Source: Phyto melanocephala (Eukaryota; Arthropoda; Insecta; Diptera; Rhinophoridae). From it: a DNA stretch of 64,000 nt. Numbering within the stretch: position 1 is the first letter of the stretch; each line of letters starts with the position of its first letter. The notes below the pieces were generated by a model. It saw nothing but the letters and a program-made list of their open reading frames with translations. It ran no database searches and was not told the origin of the DNA. The stretch covers positions 9,478,001 to 9,542,000 of the forward strand of contig OW799233.1 in the NCBI GenBank assembly GCA_941918925.1, given 5' to 3'. Shown piece after piece: positions 33,956 through 45,726 of the stretch. The position numbers were made by a program, and so were the translations under genes.

Positions 33956-36299
33956 GGCTTTTACGCCAAATTATTTTATTTATTTGCACAACTTAACCAT
34001 AAATAGTTTATAAATGATTAATGTAAATCGTTGTCGTGAAAGCAATAATTATAGGAAATAGGTAAGATGGCTGTGCCGATAAATAACAGTTAAATGTACC
34101 CAACACCAGTGACACACATACACACAATGTATATTAAAAATAATTGCATTAAAATTATTTTTCAATAGGCCTATAAGTTTTGCATTCACAGAACATAAGT
34201 ATGGCATAAGTATTTCTACGAAACAAAATATTTATAAAATTAGTGTTTAAAAAACTAGACTATAAAAAGCAATGTGAACGGCAACAAATTTAAAATGCCT
34301 ACAAGTCCTTGAGAAATAAATACAAATTGCAATGGTAATACCATAACTGAAGAAGGCTAGACCGATTTGACAAATATTTTTTCCAAAGCATTAGGTAAAG
34401 TCTTATTAAAGATCTTACTGAAATTGTTTTTTTATTATTATCTGCATCTTCCATACCAAATAAACTTTTTTTGGCGTACATGCATATAACTAACTTTCTA
34501 TTAGTTTTAAAAATAAATTATGAAAAATGGCAAATTATTTTAGCTTTAAATTCTTAATATAATTTTAATTTAAAAGTTTACGTAGTTTGTTAAATAAGTA
34601 TTGTTGAAATTTTTTGTTGTTTATATATTTTGTTAGAGATTTTTGTTTGGCTTTAGGTCATAAAAACTCGGTTTTGTTGTTTTATTTTTAAAGAAAAGAT
34701 TTTAAATTTCTTTATTTTATTCCAATATTTCGACCTACTTCGTAGATCATCATTTAAAAATATTTTAGATATAATTCTATATCGAGTTGAAAACAATCTT
34801 ATTTTTTTATAAGTAAATTAATGTTTACGTAGTTTTTTACAATAGTTTCTAAATTCTAAAATATAATAAATAAACATTATTTTGAATATATTTCTTCTTT
34901 GATACTTAATATGCAATTCTATTGATAATTATATGTTATACCAACAAGTACCATAAAAAAATATATTAATTAGTCCATGTCCACATTATGGAACATTTGT
35001 TGCAAAACTTTTGAGTTTGTTGATCAAGAGATTAAAAAATAATGGATATGGGAGCATGTTTTATGTACAAGCAATTTTTTTTTTATGTATAATCAGTAAG
35101 AAATATGTAAAAAATATTTAAGTTTTATAAGTCGGGTCGTTGTTTGGACACAAATGCAATTTTAAAAGAGAATTTGGAAAAGTATGCAAAAAATATTTCG
35201 TCATAAGGACGAGAACTTACAAATTTGCTCACGTAAAAAAAATTATATTTTTTTTATTAACAACAATCAAAGTTATTAGTTGCTTTTTCGGATAGTATTA
35301 GGTATTTCAAGCAAGGGCATGAATTTGGTAGCAAAACACCAAAAGTAAATCATGTAAAGGAACTACTTTATTTATTGATAATAAATACGCCATTAAATAG
35401 CGATAAATGTACTTCACTGCTTTACACCTTATAACTTGTTGTATATAAGTATATATGAGGAGCTTAGATCACAAGGGGTCAAAGTTTTTTTTTTTCTAAA
35501 AATGAGTTTACATATGGAATAAGTAGGTGAAGTGCGGAGAAGAGAATTAGAGGTGAATTTGGCATTCTCATCCGATATCGAGATATGACGACCAATGCTA
35601 CTAAATGTCATTAAAATACCCATTTCGCTTGGAGCACAAGGGGTATATAAGCTTTTAAGTCCATTCTGTTCAAACAAATATTAAAATTTTGAACTAAAAT
35701 CTAGTGACTGGTAGTAGCACTTTTCATAAAAGTACTTTGTGCTTCACTGTGTTTTCAAAATTTCGAAATTATTGAAATACAAAAAAAAAAAAAAAAAAAA
35801 AAAATCTGACAAATTTATGTACCTCATGTTTAAAAACTATGCCAAATTATTTAAAATTTTCCGATAATCAATTCACCGCCTATATGGACACTCATTAGCC
35901 GACTATTTCGTAATATGCATGTATCTTCTCAGGAGTTTTTCCAAACCATCCAATATAATTCATTTTCCTTATTAATATATTATGGTCTACCAAATCAAAC
36001 GCTTTGGTCAAATCGAAAAATATATCAGATACTTCCTCATGACTTAAAAAAAGCTTAAGCAAAAGAGAAATAAGTATGACTTTCCTTACTTCTTACTTTT
36101 TGGGTACTTGTGTATGTAAAATATTTTTTTATCTTGTTATCTCCATTAATTGAAAAGTAATATTCCAGATATTTTTTCATTAAATTTAACTGTAATTTTT
36201 TTCTTTTTATTAAACATAAGTATGTATGTCATTTGGACCCATTGTGCTCTAAGCCTCTTTTACATATTTGTGTAAAGAAAACGGTCTTGTAATACTGCC
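33956..36299. other. Intergenic DNA, no gene seen
   Basis: No frame here has recognisable homology. The motif CCAATATTTCGACCTACTTC with TAGATCATCATT at about 34718-34755, which follows a TTTATT run, matches a tail motif at about 8060-8085 in the other orientation. Such a tail is often seen at the end of Penelope-like retroelements, but no coding part is present. A poly-A run lies at 35780-35803. Confidence 0.45.
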
Positions 36300-37043
36300 T
36301 TTTTATACCCTTCATCTGTGGTGCACAAGGGTATATATAGCTTTGTCATTCCGTTTGTAATTTCTACAATTTTCATTTCCGACCCCATAAAGTATATATT
36401 TTCTAAAAGCTTATGAATATAGGAGTCGATTAAGCTCTGACCGTCTGTCCGTGTGTTGGTTGAAATCAACTTTTAGAAGCAACTATATGTTCCCCAGATC
36501 TGTGTATGGTATCAATCTCTTGGAAATATCCGAGAATGAATCGCTATTGAAATTCAGCACAATCGCCCTATAACTTTCTGAGATATGAGAAAAAACCACG
36601 ACCACTTCGTTTTTTTTTCACAATTACAACAACAACATACATATATACTGGTTAGAGTAAACGTGGCATCGAATCCCAGCTGAGCAAAAAATAATTTTTT
36701 TTTTATATAATATTTATATTTTTTTTTTAATTTTTTAAAAAATTTTTTTCGTTATTTTTAAAAAATTTTTTTTTTAATTTTTTTAAAAAATTTTTTTTTT
36801 AAATTTTTTTTAAAATTTTTTTTATTGTTTTTTTTTGTTTTAAATAAAAATTTTTTTTGTTGTAATTTTTTTTTGGAAACATACGTAAACTCAATTTATA
36901 ATTCTGCAATGGGATATTTTGTATATGTATGTACGTATTTTATATGAGACGAATGGTGATACAAACAATTGTTATTTCATGACTACACGTTGTGAAGGGT
37001 ATATAAGATTCGGCACGGCCGAATATAGCACTTTTACTTGTTA
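36300..37043 (+). mobile_element. Helentron/DINE-like element, full length
   Basis: CTTTTTATACCCTTCATCTG opens it. The body contains TTCATTTCCGACCCCATAAAG and GACCGTCTGTCCGTGTG, then T-rich homopolymer blocks at 36695-36880. It closes with GTGAAGGGTATATAAGATTC, the hairpin TTCGGCACGGCCGAA and GCACTTTTACTTGTTA. It lies about 190 bases beyond the 3' end of Or83a copy 2. Confidence 0.8.
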
Positions 37044-37229
37044 TCATCCTTATCGTAAATAAGAAGTAAAATTGCTGTTTCCATGAATTTTTCATTCCCC
37101 TCAAAGTCAAAATTATTTTTATGAATTTCCTGTGGAATTTTTATTTAATTCTTTGAACAGCTGTTCAAAAAATGTAAACTGTCAATTGAAACAAAAATAC
37201 GTGAACATTAATGTAATTTATTTTAATTT

Positions 37230-40200
37230 TTAGTCATCGCGTTGATCCATTTTCTGCAACAAAGTTAAAAATGAGAATGCCGTAGTCATTATCTGCAAAA
37301 AGGAATAATTTTTAGTGTTTTTTTACATTTTTTTTATTTTAAACTCACACTTTTGAAACATTCTATGTTTAGAGCATAAATTTTTCCAGCAGTCAACTTA
37401 AATGGTCTCTTAGAATTGAGCAGAAATAAAAGAAAATCAGATTTCATCTCAGTCATATGAAGATACCAAGGACTTCTCAAAAGTGCCTCACCGCAGCGTT
37501 GACTATTTATGTAGATAATTTCACCGAAATAGCAAATGATCAATAGCTCCCAGACGACCAAAAATAGATATTGACCCAGTGATAAGATCTTTAGAAATGA
37601 TGAATTAGCAGTGGTTGACTAAAAGTTTAAGGGCATAATTAGTAAAAAGTCAATCAAATATCTTTGACATTTACTTTAACCGATACAAATGCCACCAAAC
37701 ACATTAGGAATATCACCTCGCCCATTTTAAAAAACCGTATGGGACTGTAGAAATTTTCCATTTTCTTTAAACACTCCACAATGTAACGATGATGATCAAC
37801 GCAGTTTTTAAATGCATTACGAAAGTGATAGCGAAATTCTTTTTGTTTCTCATTTTGCGTACTGCTAACTAGTGAGTCAGTGTTGCAGTTTATTTCCTTG
37901 GAACAATAGTATTCATTGATTTCAGGTGTGGTAAATTCCTGTTGAAAATAAATTTTCCTGGAAGGCAGAAGAAATATTAGTAGCGAGGCTTCTGAAAGGG
38001 CTGAAAAATTTTGTTGTGTTTCTGTTTATTTTTATGAAGGATTAAATGTTGGCAGTTTGCGGCGGTCCCGTTATGTAAAAAAAGTAAGGATGCACTTGGA
38101 CAAGTCATTCTTTTCGAAGTTGCATCATGGTTTTGCGATGGTTCTTCTGTCTGGTATTGTCGTGGTGATGGTTATAACTTGCTGTTAAGGACCTTAAACT
38201 TACCCAACGAAATAACCAAATTATAATTAAATTTGCTAAAATATTTATTTATTTTTTTTATAATATTAAGCAATGGCTGGCATTAAAGTGATGTAAGAAT
38301 ACGAGTAGGCGCACAATCAGTATAAATCCAAGAGGAAATCTTAGTCTGAACCAAATGCTGGTGATTAAAAAAATTTAATTCAGGTCGAAACAGTTTGAAA
38401 CTACTAGAGTTTAAGAAAGAGCTTGTAACAGAGCGTGACACAGTGATGTAAGTAATTCGTTAAACAAAGTAGTTGATGGTTCGAGAAACGCAATACCAAT
38501 CTCGCAATAATATCACTTCCATATACATGTATGGTAAAAACAAAACATTTATCAGAACTTTAATTTATAAATACAATTGAATAGCCTACCCGTTGATTTA
38601 TATTATATTCACTATCAGTCATTCGCCAAATTCAAACGACTTGTGTGTCAAAACCAAAATAGAGCAACTCTCACTGAGCAAAAATTTTTAATTTAATATC
38701 ATTCCCTTTTACCTCAATTCATTTTTGGTGGCATTTCTGCTAACGGCAACAGTTGCTAAAATATTTTTTAAACTACAAAATAGAACATCATATTGTCCCG
38801 ATATAAGAATGCACAAGACCATATGAAAACCACTCGAGGATGCAAATGCAGCTGCTATTTGTATTTGGCCCACAAATTGCAAAAAATACATGGCCTCGTA
38901 AACTAAGGGTGCCTGCCAAAATTATATAAATGAAAACCGATAAAAAAATTTGAAATTTGAAATAAACAATTTAACAACATAACAATTGTGTACCTTGTAA
39001 TCAAATGGATACCAACAGGCTAAGGGTAGACTGCGATCTCCATACGAAATAGGTAAAATGAGCCAAAATACTGTACCAATGTAGCAACAGTAAACAAACG
39101 TTTTAATCCACTTATTCGACATGGCCAAACTCTCGTCCATAGTCACGTACGTAAATCCTTTCATGGCATACACACATAGAAAGAAATATAATGAATATTG
39201 TTGAAATAAATTCATACATTTTTACAAACAGACATACATATGTACATATATCGCATACTAAATACAATAACGAGACAACTTAAGATTTTCCAAAATTGAT
39301 TTTTTTCCATACATTTGTTCAAATCGCACACATCTTTAACAACTCCAAAAATTTCTCTCTCATCACTATCTTTTTTGACTGCAAAAATATGTTGTGTCTG
39401 TTTTTTTTGTTGATTGCATTGTTTCTGCACTCTCGTTTTTGTCATTTCTGAAAATTTTAGAATTTTGAGTTGTGGCGTTATTTTATTTAGTGTGCGATAT
39501 GTACATTGCATATGCCTATACATACACACGTTTTTAAATACTTGAATACTCTATAAAGCCTGTAGTACACGAAATGTAAAAAGCCACATACGCATGTGAC
39601 TGTGACGTTCTTTTGACGTCATCATAAAGCATAAATGTATCCGTTTCGGCCACATGTGTTTCATTTGTGCCTTTTTGGACTAAAATATATTTCGTGTAAC
39701 ATCAAAATATTACCGCATGCAGTCACTACTACTATTTTAAAAAATGTAACCATTTTTTTTACATTTCGTGTAAGCAACGAAGCTAACTTTAAGCTAAGTT
39801 TAATTTAAACTTTTCTCAACTAGTGGTGGTTAATGTCAGTATTATTTCAAATGCGTCTAACTGACTGTTTTTACATTACTATGCCCTACTTGTTCTATAC
39901 TATTGTTTCTGTTTTAAGCCTAATATTTCACAAAGTTCCAGAGAAAATACAAATCGAATGATATTTGTGGTCAGTTGACATCAGAATTTTTTTAAATAAT
40001 TTGTTCTGGAAATCGTGATTGCAAATAATGGATCGTTTCATGCGCAGTGTTACAGGTGGCGTGGCACCGTCTTGATAAAACAAGATATTGAAACACCAGC
40101 TGAGACCATAAGAACTCCGTTAACATTTTCCTGTAATAAAGGTCATTTACAGTCACTGTAATTTCGTCCTCATGTTCATAAAAGTATTTTGCAATCATGC

Positions 40201-42943
40201 CGCCTGACCGAACTTCTCCGTGACTGATTTGTTTCTTATTGATTGCATGAGCAATTTTTGAACCCCTAAAAACGACAATTTTGTTTATTGAGGAAGTCAT
40301 TCAGATGGAAATACTCTTCATTGGAGAAGATGATTTTTTTTTTCGAAAAATTTGCATTGACTTTTCAATGATCTGATAATTTGAGCTCCTGAGTAAGCTG
40401 AATGTTGTATGGATGAAGATGGAGGTTTTTTGTTAGATGCTTAGTGCTTTGTGAAATTTTAAGTTGTTAAAAACGATGCCGAATTGACATTTTCGACGAC
40501 AGTCTAGTTTACAATATCAATGTTTTCAAAAGACCGATCGGTACGTTGACACACAGGAGTCGTACCTTTCATAACCGACCCAGTTTCTTCAAAATTTTTG
40601 ACCACTGTTTGCATGGTTGACACATTAGGTACACTTTTTCTATTAAAGTTTGCGAGTGGTCTCAGCATAACTTTCCAAAGTTTTTTTAAATAAATTTTCA
40701 CAATTATTTTATTACTATTTTTTTGTAAATCGCTCCATTCCTAATAATCGGAATAAACATATGTTACAGCTGCCAAATTTCTGGGTTGCAATTTGCAGAA
40801 AATAATGACACTAAATTTAAAAAGTGCATTTGAAAAGAGACACTCTTTATTTATTTGTTTTTTTTTTTAATTTTGTTTCTAAATTATTTATTTTATTAAA
40901 TAAATTTTGCTAAATTTTCTTTTGATAGAAAATTTTTCAAAAATTATTTTTTTTTGTTATAATTTTTGAGAAATTTAATTTTTAATTAAACTTTTCTCTG
41001 ATTTTTATTTTTATTGAAAATTTTCGATAATATTCTCTTCATAAAAATTTTAATAAATTTTCTTTTAATTGAAAGTTTTAATAAATATTATTTTGATTGA
41101 TAATTTTAAAGAGTTTTACGACACGAAAGGTAGCCTATTTATGTAATAATTAAGGTTGTTGTCTATCAAATTTCTTTTAAAGCCGTTCCGGTTAATATAT
41201 CATAACATTTAAAAATTCATATATTTTATATGTGTGGGGGTAGGGTTTAATGCAGATATTTAAGAAAAATACTTCTACATACGACGTTACATGATTTATT
41301 ATGTTTTGCTAATATATGTAAATTTTGGACACTCGAAACCCTTGAATAACCGACTAACTAAATAAAGGGTCCGCCAAATAACTTTTTTTTTGAAACTGGG
41401 CGCCGGGGTAGGGTTTAATGCAGATATTTAAGAAAAATACTCCTAGATACGACGTTACATGATTTATTATGTTTTGCTAATATGTGTAAATTTTGGACAC
41501 TCGAAACCCTTGAATAACCGACTAACTAAATAAAGGGTCCGCCAAATAACTTTTTTTTTGAAACTGGGCTTCGGCTGTGTGGCACGTAGCGCCGTCCTGT
41601 TGAAACCAAGTGTTGCCAATATCCTCCTCTTCAATTTTTATGAACAAAAATCCGCACCAAACAGTAACTCGTTTTTGCATATTTCCACTAATTTGCTTAA
41701 TTATCGTGTAAAAGAGTAATTGTTACTCTAGGACGCTGTCTATTTGTGTGCCAAATTTTATTTCGTTCCATTTAGCCGTTTTTACGTGATTGAGTAATAA
41801 ATATTCAAATATCTAAACATACTATTATTCACATTTATTATATTAGTAGGATTTTCGACAAGCTTTTCTTTTTAAAATATTTTCCATACATTTTTCTTTT
41901 GATCAATTTTTTTTTACTAAATTTGTTTATGGGAAATTTTCGTTTAATTTTCTTTTTATAAAAAATTTTCTATTTAAGGAAAATTTTCGATAAATGTACT
42001 TTTAATAGAACAAAATGTTTATAAATTAACATTTTCAGAAATATTGTTTTTGTAAATTTTATAAATTTTTACTTGTAAGAGTTTTTGATTAATTTATTTT
42101 CTAAGAATTTTAAGAATTTTTTTCTAATATTCAAATAAAATTTTCCATGATTTAAAATTTTTTTTTTTTCAAAAATTTCAAATGTTTTTAATAGAAATTT
42201 TTTTATAAATTGCCTTTTATACAATTAAAAAAAATTATACTTTTTTATGAACATGTTTAATTTGTACGAAAGTTTCTATAAATTGCCGTTTATAAAATGT
42301 ATCATTCATCAAAATGGCAGTACATTTTTGAACTGGTTTTTTAAGAAAAGTTAACTTTGTTTTTTAGACATTTATTTTACAATAAATGTTTTTTGAATTA
42401 ATTTTTTATTATTTTATTATTATTATTACTATTTATTTGATATGTTAACATAACTTTAGGACTTTATATTTTTTAGTTTTGAAAATTGTTATACATACAA
42501 ATTCGCTTATATAATGTTAGCAAGTCGAAAACTCTATTCACAAGCTTTGAGGTATACTTACCAATGGCCGAACGTGTTTTATATTGTAAATTTATAGAAT
42601 CGATTAAATCCTCCAGCTTTTTCGATTGCCAGCGACGAAAATACAATTTCAATATGAGAGCCCACGAATATATAATAGTCTGTATTAGGCAATTGACCAA
42701 AAACTCCAAATCGCCCTTGTCATAATTCAAATATATGGTGCAGATATACAAAATTAAAATATGGACGGTGACAAAGTAAAGAAATAATTCAAGTATTATT
42801 TCCAAGAAAATGCCCAGGCCACATAGAACATGGGGCAAATGACGTTCCAAATGATACGAATACATGTGGGCGTAATACATAGTCCAACGAATAAAATAAA
42901 AAAGATCTTGTCGTTTTGCCGTATTCACATCTATTTCAGTCAT
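37230..42943 (-). CDS. Or83a: Odorant receptor Or83a, tandem copy 2
   Basis: Six exons in coding order are 42943-42562, 39157-38994, 38912-38713, 37957-37675, 37618-37349 and 37292-37230. They encode 453 residues, as long as I remember the fly Or83a to be. Exons 2-6 have the same lengths as in the copy at 22662-29412 (164, 200, 283, 270 and 63 bases), so the pair arose by duplication. Diagnostic segments are CLIQTIIYSWALILKLYFRR, DRSLPLACWYPFDYK, GFHMVLCILISGQYDVLFC, RCGEALLRSPWYLHM and the C-terminus MTTAFSFLTLLQKMDQRDD. One odd point: FYSPIRFFKMGEV has Arg (CGG) where the other copy has Trp (TGG) in the FYSPIWF motif. Function, as for copy 1, is predicted to be an Orco-dependent olfactory receptor; the ligand is unknown. 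The 3.4 kb first intron holds a MITE, a broken mariner, a 168-bp duplication and an RTE-like tail. AATAAA (TTTATT on the plus strand, about 37217-37222) follows the stop almost at once. Confidence 0.87.
39566..39772. mobile_element. MITE with TACACGAAATG ends
   Basis: TACACGAAATGTAAAAA at 39566-39582 has its inverse TTTTTACATTTCGTGTA at 39757-39772, with a third partial TTTCGTGTAAC at about 39691. About 170 bases lie between, including the perfect palindrome TGACGTCA (39614-39621). No coding frame is present. It lies in intron 1 of Or83a copy 2. Confidence 0.55.
39980..40705 (-). pseudogene. Mariner-type transposase pseudogene
   Basis: On the minus strand the N-terminal helix-turn-helix is readable at about 40670-40540 (NRKSVPNVSTMQTVVKNFEE, then TGSV..TPVCQRTDRS). 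The catalytic part follows after frame changes (IIFSNEEYFHLNDFLNKQNC-like at about 40345-40275, ITVTVNDLYYRKMLTEFLW at about 40170-40110). Several frameshifts and stops make it inactive. No clear TIRs were found. Its VPNVST-type domain marks a third mariner-like lineage in the window. It sits in intron 1 of Or83a copy 2. Confidence 0.7.
41237..41572. repeat. 168-bp tandem duplication carrying a mariner TIR
   Basis: Two head-to-tail units (41237-41404 and 41405-41572) each start GGGGTAGGGTTTAATGCAG and end AAGGGTCCGCCAAATAAC, T-run, GAAACTGGGC. They differ at only a few positions (TTCTACAT against TCCTAGAT, ATATGT against GTGTAA context). Each unit contains host flank plus the left TIR of the AAGGGTCCGCC mariner family, so the duplication happened after that insertion. 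Confidence 0.85.
41573..41690 (-). mobile_element. Mariner fragment (AAGGGTCCGCC family)
   Basis: Directly after the second 168-bp unit comes CTGTGTGGCACGTAGCGCC with CCTGTTGAAACCAAGTGTTG, the coding complement of the WFQQDGATCHT block, and CCGCACCAAACAGTAACTCG (VTVWCGF block). It closely matches 45230-45430 but with a large piece missing. The right TIR is absent. Confidence 0.7.
41691..41860 (+). mobile_element. RTE-like LINE 3' tail fragment (tentative)
   Basis: GCCAAATTTTATTTCGTTCC, then ATTTAGCCGTTTTTACGTGATTGAG and ATATTAGTAGGATTT, resemble the 3' end common to RTE-type LINEs and SINEs of insects (..CGTGATTGAGTAA.. to TATTAGTAGGAT). Only this tail is present and no reverse transcriptase can be read. 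The identification rests on remembered motif order and needs a library search. Confidence 0.4.
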
Positions 42944-43558
42944 TTTTACTTTTTTAAGAAATTTTTTTAAACTGAAATGTTGTTTCGAGCTGACCTTTAC
43001 TTTTATTTGCTTTTTGTTTATGATTTAAGTAGAAACTGAAAGAAAAAAAGTGTTGTTTAAGCCATTTTAATTAAAATAAAAATGCTTATTAGTTAGTTGT
43101 AACACCTCTTAGATAGTTTTAATATTTTATTTCATTTATTTATAAAACCAAACTTTATATTTATTAATAATGTATGGATGTTTAATGTGTATATTTATGT
43201 CTGTTGTAGGTAAATACTTGCAGTTAAAAAGCCCTTTTAAATACATGCATATAAATATAGTATGAATAAGTTAAATACATGTTCTAACTTTTTTTTGGTG
43301 ATTACAGTTTTAAGTCAATTAAAATTTTTATCTTTTTTTACTTTAATACTATGCATTGGTTTAACTACATACGTTTTGTTAAGCCTGTAATTCAAAATAT
43401 TAGTGTAAAAATCTACAATTTGTGAAAAATTCTAAAATGTAACAGAATTAAACAAGGAATATTTTTTTACAATTTTGAATTAGGAAAAATTTTTTTTAAA
43501 ACTTGCACTAATTAATTGATTCGTACGAATATTGTGGGAATTGTAGATTTATATAAAA
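42944..43558. other. Intergenic DNA upstream of Or83a copy 2
   Basis: The presumed promoter and 5' leader of the receptor lie here. The sequence is AT-rich and has no other recognisable feature. Confidence 0.4.
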
Positions 43559-43890
43559 CTAGAAAAGACCGACGCGCGTTGCTATGCCCCTTAATGAATA
43601 AAAATGCATTCTGAATTTAAATTGAATATCAAGTGCAAAAAAACTAAAAATTTTAACTTTTTTAATGGGCGTAGCACTGCCCACTTTTATAATCACGGAG
43701 CTGAAAAGTCATGACAGCTTCACAAATTTTTCCCCAAATTTTTTCCCCAAAATATTTTGAATTCTTTATGGATATCTCAAAGACTTGAGTAAATTCTTTA
43801 GTTGGCATTTCCAAGTACAAGATGAAATTTGGTTAAAAGATACCTGGTAGAATTTCTTTAATCTCTGATGTTTGTTCTAAACAAATTGAA
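43559..43890 (-). mobile_element. Helitron 3' end fragment (canonical CTAG type)
   Basis: On the minus strand it ends GGGGCATAGCAACGCGCGTC, GGTCTTTTCTAGT: a short palindrome ACGCGCGT about 10 bases before CTAG, then T, as in canonical Helitrons. GGGCGTAGCACTGCCCAC at about 43660 resembles the GGGCGTGGCAC words of 51873-52795. The 5' end cannot be placed. Confidence 0.5.
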
Positions 43891-44240
43891 ACCCAACTAT
43901 TTAATTACATTAACAATGTCTGGCTTTAACAGTTAGAAAAATAGGTAATTATGATAAAGCCTCTTTCATTTTTCATTTTTCATTCAAATTACTTTATATG
44001 TATGTATGTGTATATGTATGTATGAACATTTGCATATGGTTAATATGCATAGATGCACCCTCTTTGAAAGTTTGCAACAACCACTTAAAAAATGCCTTTT
44101 GTAAGCAGTAAATTCCATTTGGGTTTTTAATTTTTCACTGGGTTTCATTGATACCGTTGTTGGAGAACATTTGTATAGAATTAATTAAAAAGTTGTCTAT
44201 TCAAAGTGTATGAACAATTATCAAAATAATAAATTTAAAC

Positions 44241-45003
44241 AATGAAAAAGAGTGCAAATGCTATTGGTAATACCCTTCACCATCATTTACATTGGCCTAA
44301 TGACCACATCATAGTGTAGCCTAGACTTCATATTTAATGTGGTACCCCATTTTGTGTTAATATTTTCTACGTCTTCTTTGATTTTGAACTCTTACATAGT
44401 TAACTGTATTCTCAAGTTCTTTCATTTCATACTTATATTGATAGGATTAAGAAGAAACGTTTTTCGCCATTTTGTTTCATATGCCATGTTAGATATAACA
44501 CTTTTTAATAGTTTGCTATATTCTACTGGTCAAGCTCTTTTCTTTAAAACTCATATTAGTGGTTTAAAGGGTGCATATTTTTAAATACTAGATTTGATCC
44601 ATATATAAATTTATCATACGCCATTTTGTAATGGCAGTTGTATATTAGTGCTAATATTTATCTAAGTTAGATTCAATCTGATTTGCAAGTTTTTTTTCAG
44701 AAATAATTTTTGAGACTACGACTAAGTAAGTGTCTTTAGCGTGTTCAAAAACTATTTATAGGCTTGAGAAAATTCATTTGTTTAAGATATATGTATGTAT
44801 ATGTCGAAATAATTTTTGTCTATAACTTTGCCGATTAATGATGGATTTGTCGTGACGGGTATTGCTCATCGACTCCCTTAGTCATAAGCTTTCAGAAAAT
44901 AGAAACTTTTTGAGGAAGGAAAAAAATATTATAAAAATTACAAACGGAATGACAAAGCTATATGTCCATGACCATGGCACCACAGGTGGAGGGTATAAAA
45001 ATT
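44241..45003 (-). mobile_element. Helentron-like element, second subfamily
   Basis: On the minus strand it starts near 45003 (TTTTTATACCCTCCACCTG) with the usual GGTGCCATGG local repeat and CATTCCGTTTGTAATTT. It runs through an interior shared with 33430-33955 (CCATTTTGT, TTCTACTGGTCAAGC) and ends near 44241 with a decayed CTCTTTTTC end. The GTCCGTCTGTCC box is largely lost. No coding sequence is present. Confidence 0.6.
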
Positions 45004-45171
45004 ATTGAAGACAGTCAAAGACATTAAAAAGTAATTAATTCAAAGTAAGAAGTTGCTGTTCAAAACTATGTCATATTTAGTATTTAAATATATTCTTGAA
45101 ACTTTTGACTTTTTAAGTTGATTTAGCAAATGTACATCTGGCTGTGAAAACATAGGCACTGAGACATAATA

Positions 45172-45726
45172 AAGGGTCCGCCAAATAACTTTTTTTTTAA
45201 AGTGCTATAGAAAAAAGTGTAGCTTCGTCTGTGTGGCACGTAGCGCCATCCTGTTGAAACCAAATGTTGCCAATATTCTCCTCTTCAATTTTTGTGAACA
45301 AAAATTCGTTCAACATGGCCCGATAACGATCGCCATTGACTACGGCCACTCCTTGCTCATTTTCGAAGAAAAATGGCCCAATTATGCCTCTGGACCAAAA
45401 TCCGCACCAAACAGTGACTCGTTTTGGGTGTATCGGCTTTTCAATGTATGCGTGCTGATTTTCTGTGCCCCAAATGTGACAATTTAGCTTGTTTACATAC
45501 CCGCCGAGATCAAAATGAGCTTTATCTGAAAAGATGATTTTTTTTTTGGCAAAATCGGCCAAAGTAATATCGCAATATTTCCCAGCGTTGTTCAAGCGTA
45601 TACACAAACATATTCGTTCAGCGGAAGGATAAAACTAATTATCTGTGAAATCAGACATGAGATAAGTGATACCATTCACGAAATAAGCACTAGTTGAAAA
45701 AAAAAAACGTTAGATGGCGGACCCTT
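45172..45726 (-). mobile_element. Mariner element (AAGGGTCCGCC family), internally deleted
   Basis: A 555-bp element has TIRs AAGGGTCCGCCAAATAACTT and the inverse of AACGTTAGATGGCGGACCCTT, and TA at both sides (45170-45171 and 45727-45728). The minus-strand frame 45607-45197 (136 codons) gives KKKIIFSDKAHFDLGGYVNK (Lys in place of the usual Glu after Asp), VTVWCGFWSRGIIGPFFFEN and IWFQQDGATCHT, and is then cut before the third catalytic residue. Fragments of the same family are at 26940-27296 and 41365-41690. Confidence 0.85.

Noticed and set aside
42486..42725. 79-codon plus-strand frame over Or83a exon 1
   Set aside because: It is antisense to a confidently assigned receptor exon and has no domain.
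44339..44584. 81-codon plus-strand frame
   Set aside because: It lies within the inverse Helentron-like element 44241-45003 and reads repeat interior.
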